A DNA stretch of 64,000 nucleotides. It comes from JAMXLJ01 sp036558745. Its GTDB lineage: Bacteria; Actinomycetota; Acidimicrobiia; IMCC26256; JAMXLJ01. Location: NCBI GenBank assembly GCA_036558745.1, contig DATBEZ010000083.1:12837-76836 (forward strand), in the 5' to 3' direction. A model generated the notes under the pieces. That model searched no databases. It had not been told where the DNA came from and was given only the letters and a program-made list of their open reading frames with translations. The position numbers and the translations under genes were made by a program. Positions 58,368 to 64,000 of the stretch are shown here, one piece after another (position 1 is the stretch's first letter; each line of letters opens with the position of its first letter).

Positions 58368-58868
58368 GTGGTCGACCGGACCGCCGTGGCCGAAGGGGAG
58401 CTGCTCGTCGGCTTCCTCGACTGGTACCGCACGGTCGTCGAGCACAAGGTCGAGGATCTCTCGTTCGCCGACGCGGCGCGCGTGGTGACGCCGAGCGGCT
58501 TGAGTCCTCTCGGCATCGTCAAGCATCTGCACGCGGTCGAGCAGAACTGGCTCGAGCAGGTCTTCGAAGGACGCGACGTCGATCTGCCGCTCGGGACGGA
58601 CGAGGATCCCGACGACGCGGGCCCCAGCTTCCGGGTGACCGAGGACGACTCGGTCGACGCAGTCGTCGCGGCGTACCGCGCCGGCGGCGAGACCCTGCGC
58701 CGCGTCGTCGAGTCGAACACGCTCGATGACCGCAGCGCGAGCGAAGTGCCGTGGTACGGGCACGTGACGCTGCGCTGGGTCCTGGTCCACCTGCTCGAGG
58801 AGACGGCCCGCCACGCGGGCCACCTCGACCTCATGCGCGAGCAGATCGACGGACGGACCGGCGACTGA
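58368..58868 (+). CDS. DinB family (DUF664-like) protein
   Basis: A 166-residue four-helix DinB-type protein with ligand-like histidines in SPLGIVKHLHAVEQNWLEQV and LVHLLEETARHAGHLDLMRE. Such proteins bind metal and are thiol-transferase or unknown-function relatives. The GTG start lies five bases after the preceding stop, so co-transcription is likely. Confidence 0.85.
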   Translation: MVDRTAVAEGELLVGFLDWYRTVVEHKVEDLSFADAARVVTPSGLSPLGIVKHLHAVEQNWLEQVFEGRDVDLPLGTDEDPDDAGPSFRVTEDDSVDAVVAAYRAGGETLRRVVESNTLDDRSASEVPWYGHVTLRWVLVHLLEETARHAGHLDLMREQIDGRTGD

Positions 58869-58883
58869 GCTCGGACGATCAGC

Positions 58884-59210
58884 TCACGCGGAGCGGATCT
58901 CGAACAGGCGGCGGGTGCCGGTGAGATCGAGCACCGTCGCGACCGCGCGACTCGGTGACTGGAGCACGAGCTGCGCGCCGCGCTCCTCGAGCTCTCGCGC
59001 GCAGCCGATCAGCACGGTGAGCCCGGCCGTGTCGAGGAAGCCCGTACCGGCGAGGTCCACCACGACCTCGCGGCGACGGTTTCGGGACACCTCATCGAGG
59101 GCGTCCTCGAACCGGGCCGCGCTTCCGTCGTCGAGATCGCCGCGGACCACGACGAGCGCCGGCCCCGCGCTGTCCTCGATTACCTCGACGTCGCAGACCG
59201 ATCCCAACAT
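58884..59210 (-). CDS. STAS-domain anti-anti-sigma factor
   Basis: A 108-residue SpoIIAA-like protein. It shows ALVVVRGDLDDGSAARFEDA, EVVVDLAGTGFLDTAGLTVL (the phosphorylatable position reads DTAG, Thr rather than the more common Ser) and ELEERGAQLVLQSPSRAVAT. It probably binds an anti-sigma kinase; none is encoded nearby. ATG at 59210 was chosen because homology begins there; a longer in-frame start exists. Confidence 0.85.
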   Translation of the reverse strand: MLGSVCDVEVIEDSAGPALVVVRGDLDDGSAARFEDALDEVSRNRRREVVVDLAGTGFLDTAGLTVLIGCARELEERGAQLVLQSPSRAVATVLDLTGTRRLFEIRSA

Positions 59211-59377
59211 GGGCGCCTCGCAGATGTACGGCGGGTGACCCGCTTGCGACCAAGCCTGTCCCCGCCGGCCGCACACCAAACGCAGACCACTCCTCACACG
59301 AGCTTCATGTCCGGATGACACGGGCTTGGGAACCCCGGTCCATCGTCGGAGCTGCCGGGTTCGGAAAGGAGCGGACG

Positions 59378-59605
59378 ATGGAGAGGTTCGGAGCGATCGC
59401 AGTCATCCGGGCGGTCATGGTGGTGCTGTTCGCGGGGCTGGCGGCGACGAGCTTCGTTTCCGGGCGGGTCCTCGCCGGGGTGCTCTTCGCTGGGCTCGCC
59501 GCGGCGAACGTGGCGCTGGTCGTCGCGATGCACCGGCGCCGCCGCGCGCTCACGCAGCGGTTCCCGCAGCTCGCCCAACGAAGAGGCCGCCGCGACGTCG
59601 CGTGA
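59378..59605 (+). CDS. Small two-helix membrane protein
   Basis: A 75-residue protein with two hydrophobic helices (AVIRAVMVVLFAGLAATSFV, RVLAGVLFAGLAAANVALVV) and a basic tail (AMHRRRRALTQRFPQLAQRR). AAGGAG lies seven bases before the ATG and fixes the start. Function unknown. Confidence 0.7.
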   Translation: MERFGAIAVIRAVMVVLFAGLAATSFVSGRVLAGVLFAGLAAANVALVVAMHRRRRALTQRFPQLAQRRGRRDVA

Positions 59606-59662
59606 CCCCGACGATCGGCGCCTCGTTGCGGGCCGTCGGGCACCCTCCACCATGATGGGGCC

Positions 59663-60808
59663 ATGGATGCGAACCCCGCGACCGGCGGCGCGACCGTGGA
59701 ACCGGAAAGTGTGCGGGTCAGCACGATCGAGCTCTTCTCGGACCTCGTGTTCGTGTTCGCGGTCACCCAGCTGACGACCGTCCTGGTGCACGAGCCGGGC
59801 CTCGCGGGACTCGGCCGGGTCCTGCTCATGTTCGGCGTCATCTGGTGGATGTACGGCGGCTACGTCTGGTTGACGAACTCGGTTCCCCCCGACACGCCGG
59901 TGCGCCGGCTCTTCTTGCTCGTCGCGATGGCCGGCTTCCTCATGATCGGCCTCGCCATCCCCCGCGCGTTCCACGGCGACGGCGTGCTGTTCGGCGTGGG
60001 ATACCTGATCGTGGTCCTGGTCCACAGCGGCCTGTTCACCCAGGCCGCGACGATGAGCAGGATCGGCCGGGTCGTGCGCGTCGCGCCGGTCAACCTCGTG
60101 TGCGCAGGTCTCATCATCACCGCCGGCGCGATCGGAGGGACCGCGGAGGAGATCCTCTGGGCCGGCGCGCTCGGGCTGCAGGTGGTCTCACCGGTGCTGA
60201 CGCGGACGCGCGGCTTCCGGATCGAACCGGGTCACTTCGTGGAACGCTACGGGCTGCTCGTCTTGATCGTGCTCGGCGAATCGGTGGTCGCGGTCGGTGC
60301 GGGTGGCGCGGCCGGCGCGCTCGGCATCGCGTCGGTGGGTACGAGCGTGCTCGGACTCGCGCTCACCGCCGCCCTGTGGTGGGTGTACTTCGCGGCCGAC
60401 GACACGCGCGCGGAGGAGATACTGCGCGCGACGCCGGTCGAGCAGCGCCCCGTCCGGGCCCTGCACGCCTTCTTCTACGCGCAGATCCCGATGCTGCTCG
60501 GCGTGGTCGCGATCGCGGCAGGCGTGGAGACCGCGCTCACGCACCCGACGACAGCAGCGTCGGCGCACGAGGCATGGCTCCTCGGCGCGGGCACCGCCGC
60601 GTACCTCGTGGGCGACGTGTGGTTCCGCACCGCGCTGGGGATGCGTCGCTCGTCGTGGCGCGCGCTCGCCGCCCTGCTCGCGCTCACGACCGTGCCCATC
60701 GGCACCGCGAGCGCAGGCGTCACCCAGCTCGCCGTGCTCTTCGTGATCGTCGCGGGTGCGCTCGCGATCGAGGCACCCGCCTTCAGAGCGAGACCGGCTG
60801 GATGCTGA
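59663..60808 (+). CDS. Low temperature requirement protein A (LtrA) family
   Basis: A 381-residue polytopic protein with around ten hydrophobic segments. LtrA signatures are VSTIELFSDLVFVFAVTQLT and HFVERYGLLVLIVLGESVVA, plus LWWVYFAADD. The family is named from a Listeria cold-growth phenotype; its biochemistry is unknown. The 3' end overlaps the convergent Hsp20 gene by 26 bases. Confidence 0.9.
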   Translation: MDANPATGGATVEPESVRVSTIELFSDLVFVFAVTQLTTVLVHEPGLAGLGRVLLMFGVIWWMYGGYVWLTNSVPPDTPVRRLFLLVAMAGFLMIGLAIPRAFHGDGVLFGVGYLIVVLVHSGLFTQAATMSRIGRVVRVAPVNLVCAGLIITAGAIGGTAEEILWAGALGLQVVSPVLTRTRGFRIEPGHFVERYGLLVLIVLGESVVAVGAGGAAGALGIASVGTSVLGLALTAALWWVYFAADDTRAEEILRATPVEQRPVRALHAFFYAQIPMLLGVVAIAAGVETALTHPTTAASAHEAWLLGAGTAAYLVGDVWFRTALGMRRSSWRALAALLALTTVPIGTASAGVTQLAVLFVIVAGALAIEAPAFRARPAGC

Positions 60809-61172
60809 TGCGGGACGGGCCGGGCTCGCCGCGCAGCACCCGGATCGCGAGCTGGCCGTTGGCGAGCGACGCTTCGACGCCGCTGCCGTACCCCTCCGGG
60901 ATGTCCACCTCGCGTTCGTAACCGCCGTACTCCCACTCACGCACGAGGTACTCACGCGGCGCGGCGCTGCGCAGGTGGGCCCAGAATCGCAGGGTGCGCC
61001 GGTCGAGCTCGACCGTGACGTCGTGGACGGTGACCGCGGGGAGCGGCGCGACGACGACCACCGCACCGGCCGACTCGTACACGTTCACCGGCACCCGCTG
61101 AGCCTGCATCGTCGCCTCGGCGACGGCGGTCGCGTCGACGACGGCCTGATGGGAACGTTGTTCGTGGGTCAC
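60783..61172 (-). CDS. Hsp20/alpha-crystallin family small heat-shock protein
   Basis: A 129-residue holdase chaperone. The alpha-crystallin domain runs from VPVNVYESAGAVVVVAPLPA through YLVREWEYGGYEREVDIPEG to the signature EASLANGQLAIRVLRGEPG. GTG at 61172 (VTHEQRSHQ) is the preferred start; longer in-frame starts exist. It probably protects unfolded proteins under stress. No HAIR or CIRCE operator was recognised. Confidence 0.83.
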   Translation of the reverse strand: MTHEQRSHQAVVDATAVAEATMQAQRVPVNVYESAGAVVVVAPLPAVTVHDVTVELDRRTLRFWAHLRSAAPREYLVREWEYGGYEREVDIPEGYGSGVEASLANGQLAIRVLRGEPGPSRISIQPVSL

Positions 61173-61227
61173 GCCATCAACGCTACCCACGTCGGACCGG
61201 GCGCGGAACCGCCGGTCGAGCCGCGAG

Positions 61228-62625
61228 TCACGGAGCCGGGAACAGCACGCCGGGGTTGAGCACACCATCGGGGTCGAGCGCCCGCTTCACGGCGTGCATC
61301 GCCGCGATCTCGTCCGCGCTGCGGGTGAGGTGCAGCCAGCGACGCTTGGCGGTACCGATCCCGTGCTCGGCGCTGATGCTGCCACCCAGCTCCGCGACGT
61401 GCTCGAGCACCGCGTCGTCGACGCGTTCGTCGTCGGGCGCGACGCCGGTGATGTTGACATGCACGTTGCCATCGCCGACGTGGCCGAACAGCCACGTGCG
61501 GGCGTCGGGAACCACCGACGCGACGCGCCCCGGAGCGTCGACGATGAAGTCGGCGAATGCGGCCATGGGCAGCGTCACGTCGAGCTTGTGCGGCGGCCCC
61601 AGGGTGTTGATCGCGGTGGTGTGGTCCTCGCGGTAACGCCACAGCGCCGCCCGGCGCGCTGCGTCGCTCGCGACTGCGACATCCCCGACGTTCGTCGCCG
61701 ACGCGACCGCGGATGCGAGCTCGTCGGTCGGATCGTCGTGGCCGGCTGCCTCCGCGAGGATATACGCGGGCCACGAGCGCGCGAACGGCGGTGCGAGATC
61801 GAACGCCCCACACACCAGCTGCAGCCCGGCCTCGAGGAACAGCTCGACCGCTTCCAACGTATCCAGCTGCGCGTGCCAGGCCGACACCGCGCGCACCGCG
61901 TCGGCCACGTCGGTGAAGCCGACGAGCGCGGTGACCCGTTCCGTGTAGCGCGGCACGAGTCGCAACCGTGCCGCGGTCACGACACCGAGCGTTCCCTCGC
62001 TGCCGCACAGCAGCGACGGGAAGTCGTAGCCGGTGTTGTCCTTCGTCAGGCCTTGCAGCCGTTCGACGTGTGCGCCGGTGCCGAGAACGGCTTCGAGGCC
62101 GACGAGCTGCGCACGCGTGCTGCCGTAGCGCACGACGTGCAACCCACCCGCGTTGGTCCCGACCGTCCCACCGATGGTGGCCGAGTCGCGGGCCGCGAGG
62201 TCGACCGCGTAGTGGAGATTGGCCGCCGCGGCCGCGGCCTCCACCGCGGCGACCGTGGCGCCCGCGCCGGCGGTCACCTGGCGCGCGACGACGTCGACCG
62301 GCTCGACGCTCGCGAGGCGTCGAAGGCTGAGAACCACCTCGCCGCCGAGTGGCACGCTGCCCCCGACCAGCCCGGTGTTACCGCCCTGGGGGACGAGCGC
62401 GACGGCCGCGCGCCGGCACGCATCGAGCACGGCCGCGACCTCGCTCGTGCCGCCCGGACGGACGACTGCGGGGGTCCGGCCACGGAAGCGTCCCGTCCAG
62501 TCGACCTCGTACGGCGCGCGCTCGTCGTCGGCGGTGAGCACGTTGGCGGAGCCGACGATCTCGACCAGCGCGTCGCGCACGCCGGGATCGAAGTGCCCGG
62601 TGCGGTCGGCGCGCGGAGAACCCAC
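61228..62625 (-). CDS. FAD-linked oxidase (GlcD/D-lactate dehydrogenase-like)
   Basis: A 465-residue PCMH-type flavoprotein. It shows PAVVRPGGTSEVAAVLDACR, ALVPQGGNTGLVGGSVPLGG, ARDSATIGGTVGTNAGGLHV, LTKDNTGYDFPSLLCGSEGT, the substrate loop WLFGHVGDGNVHVNI, and C-terminal SISAEHGIGTAKRRWLHLTR with ALDPDGVLNPG. This is the layout of D-lactate, glycolate or D-2-hydroxyglutarate dehydrogenases. No Fe-S domain is fused. GTG start at 62625. Confidence 0.92.
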   Translation of the reverse strand: MGSPRADRTGHFDPGVRDALVEIVGSANVLTADDERAPYEVDWTGRFRGRTPAVVRPGGTSEVAAVLDACRRAAVALVPQGGNTGLVGGSVPLGGEVVLSLRRLASVEPVDVVARQVTAGAGATVAAVEAAAAAANLHYAVDLAARDSATIGGTVGTNAGGLHVVRYGSTRAQLVGLEAVLGTGAHVERLQGLTKDNTGYDFPSLLCGSEGTLGVVTAARLRLVPRYTERVTALVGFTDVADAVRAVSAWHAQLDTLEAVELFLEAGLQLVCGAFDLAPPFARSWPAYILAEAAGHDDPTDELASAVASATNVGDVAVASDAARRAALWRYREDHTTAINTLGPPHKLDVTLPMAAFADFIVDAPGRVASVVPDARTWLFGHVGDGNVHVNITGVAPDDERVDDAVLEHVAELGGSISAEHGIGTAKRRWLHLTRSADEIAAMHAVKRALDPDGVLNPGVLFPAP

Positions 62626-62665
62626 GCGCCGACCGTACCAAGCGTCCGCCGCCGAGCGTCCCGCG

Positions 62666-63367
62666 TCAGTCGATACCGAGGCGCGTCGCGAGCTGGCGCA
62701 TGTCGGGGTCGGGCAGCACCGAGGCTGCGAGTGCCCAGTTGCCCGCGAAGACCTCCGGCGGTGCGCTGGCCCGCACGCCGCCGAGCAGCTCCGTGCGGTC
62801 GTCGACGTTCATGGCGGGGAACATCAGCCCGAGGGATGCCGCGAGCGAGTCGGGCGGGATGCTGCCGATGATCGCCTGGTGCAGCGCGATCAGATTCTCG
62901 GTGCCGACCGCCGCGTCGAGCACCGGCATGACCGAGCGCTCCTCGACCTCCTCGTGCTCGAGATACGCAGCGGTGAACATCGCGAGATCGAGATAGAGCG
63001 CGTGCAGCTGTGCCCGCTGCTCGTCGGCCGCGGCGTCGACCGTCGCGTCGGCGAGGGTCTGGATCTCGACCATCCGGTTCTCGATTACTTCGTGCTCGCC
63101 GGCGATCAGGGGCGCGACCTTCGGCAGGTGGAGCTCGATCAGCGGTTGCACATGCGTGTCCTCGTGCTCCGCGTGCTCGGCGAGCAGCTGGAAGAGCGCC
63201 CGCACCCTCGTCGCGATCGCGGCGCGCGCGGCCCGGTCGGAGGGATCGGCCGCTCCCGCCTGCGCCGTCACCCCGAAGAGCTCGGCCCGGATGGCCTTGT
63301 GGATGTCCTTGTAGAGGTCGTGGCTCACCATCCGGAACGCGGCGGTGGGTCGCTCGGTCAGCGTCAT
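62666..63367 (-). CDS. Hemerythrin-like domain protein
   Basis: A 233-residue helical protein whose first ~150 residues fit a hemerythrin-like bundle: MVSHDLYKDIHKAIRAELFG, LAEHAEHEDTHVQPLIELHL, AGEHEVIENRMVEIQ and AAYLEHEEVEERSVMPVLDA. The C-terminal ~80 residues (LIALHQAIIGSIPPDSLAAS, FAGNWALAASVLPDP) are an extra module seen in actinobacterial relatives. Ligand unknown. ATG at 63367. Confidence 0.83.
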   Translation of the reverse strand: MTLTERPTAAFRMVSHDLYKDIHKAIRAELFGVTAQAGAADPSDRAARAAIATRVRALFQLLAEHAEHEDTHVQPLIELHLPKVAPLIAGEHEVIENRMVEIQTLADATVDAAADEQRAQLHALYLDLAMFTAAYLEHEEVEERSVMPVLDAAVGTENLIALHQAIIGSIPPDSLAASLGLMFPAMNVDDRTELLGGVRASAPPEVFAGNWALAASVLPDPDMRQLATRLGID

Positions 63368-63515
63368 GTCCGTTCTCCTCGGTCGGGCGGCCCGTTCTCG
63401 GGACGCCGTCGTTCGTGGAGCGATCGTGCGGGAACGGACGCGTCGTCGCTGCTCAGAGGCTCGTATCGCGACGCTAAGAATTCGCTACCTTGCGACGGAT
63501 GAGGCGACGGCGACC

Positions 63516-64000
63516 GTGGTGATCGACGACGACGTGGCGGCGCACTTCGAATCGGGTGACCGGTCGATGGTGATCGCGACGCTCGGCGTCGACGGGACCC
63601 CGCACGCGAGCCGTGCGTGGGGTCTCAAGGTCGAGCCGGGCGGCGAGCGGTTCCGAACGCTGGTGCCCGCCGACGACGCCGTGGCCATCGCGAACCTGCG
63701 CACGACGGGCGTCGTCGCGCTGACCGCCGCATCCGTGCCCACCCTCGCCGCGCTCCAGCTCAAGGGACGCGTGATGAGCGTGGAGAAGGCCGACGACGCC
63801 GATCGGGAGCGGTTCGCGCGCTACAAGGAGATGTTCTTCGAGGCCGTGCACGTAACCGACGAGAGCACGCGCAGCGCCGCCTTCGACGACACCGACGAGG
63901 CGCTGCTCACCGTCGTCGCGTCAATGATCGGCAGCGCCATCGAGCTCGACGCGGCACGTGACGCGACGGTCGCGGACACCGCGTCGGCTGCCGCGGCGTC
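63516..64000 (+). CDS. PPOX/FMN-binding split-barrel protein, partial
   Basis: At least 161 residues, open to the window edge. It begins at GTG 63516 (VVIDDDVAAHFESGDRSMVI) and continues ATLGVDGTPHASRAWGLKV, AIANLRTTGVVALTAASVPT and LQLKGRVMSVEKADD. These match pyridoxamine-5'-phosphate-oxidase-like flavin or F420-binding proteins. The start is uncertain (GTG 63516 or 63519). TACCTT at 63486-63491 may be its -10. Confidence 0.75.
   Translation, partial: MVIDDDVAAHFESGDRSMVIATLGVDGTPHASRAWGLKVEPGGERFRTLVPADDAVAIANLRTTGVVALTAASVPTLAALQLKGRVMSVEKADDADRERFARYKEMFFEAVHVTDESTRSAAFDDTDEALLTVVASMIGSAIELDAARDATVADTASAAAA

Overview
The window is one continuous, very GC-rich, densely coded chromosomal segment. 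Stop-start overlaps (ATGA, GTGA, TGATG) and GTG starts are common. The small ribosomal proteins bS22 and bL37, a mycothiol-type enzyme, an F420-type (LLM) oxidoreductase, and Rpf-locus synteny point to Actinomycetota. The secreted repeat proteins, the Tat molybdoenzyme and the general style suggest Acidimicrobiia, but that is an inference. I see no phage, insertion sequence, CRISPR array or integrase.

Region 1 (1-26.6 kb) is a housekeeping block that tracks the Mycobacterium tuberculosis Rv1007-Rv1023 neighbourhood. On the minus strand, from right to left: ychF-like, DUF192 gene, rsmI, metG, tatD, an rpfB-position gene, rsmA, ispE, tRNA-Gln, glmU, prs, rplY, pth, mfd, a SurA-like lipoprotein, mazG and eno (cut by the window edge). 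Inserted into it are a secreted subtilase, a YqgE/AlgH protein, two tandem paralogous secreted repeat proteins, an AbrB regulator, the 33-residue bS22 and 28-residue bL37 genes, and a wrecked GT-C type membrane glycosyltransferase. The gene at the rpfB position keeps the DUF348 part but ends in an RlpA-like barrel instead of an Rpf domain. The ychF-like gene has lost its P-loop.

Region 2 (26.6-44.8 kb) is accessory and metabolic: a FetAB-like ABC pair, an Rrf2 regulator with its operator and an SDR gene, an ECF sigma factor with a membrane partner, a thioesterase, a mycothiol-dependent enzyme coupled to a TPR-adenylate cyclase, an epoxide-hydrolase-like enzyme, enoyl-CoA hydratase, an MBOAT/SGNH acyl-transfer pair, archaeal-type phosphoglycerate mutase (apgM), a cNMP-binding protein divergent from a Tat molybdoenzyme plus b-type cytochrome pair, and serC.

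Region 3 (44.8-48.7 kb) holds the most interesting locus. A probable operon starts with a thioredoxin-fold (CPTC) protein carrying a large unassigned domain, followed by a gene whose reading frame is interrupted by UGA at exactly the U-G-S-C motif, with a stem-loop at SECIS distance. I read it as a UGSC-family selenoprotein of 185 residues. A NIPSNAP-like gene and an alpha/beta hydrolase follow.

Region 4 (48.7-64 kb) contains an LLM oxidoreductase, a methyltransferase, a P-loop gene remnant, a PIG-L deacetylase, a Cys/Met-metabolism PLP enzyme, a secreted SGNH lipoprotein, a ChaB-SAP/Rho_N protein, two hemerythrin-like proteins, a Kef-type antiporter with Usp-like tail, a SecDF-head/DUF3558-like membrane protein, a STAS protein, LtrA, Hsp20, an FAD-linked oxidase and a partial flavin/PPOX protein.

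Two genome-wide habits are visible. Convergent or terminal gene ends carry long perfect hairpins without U-tracts, several sharing sequence cores. Many starts sit 6-11 nt downstream of a TANNNT box, implying leaderless or near-leaderless transcripts.
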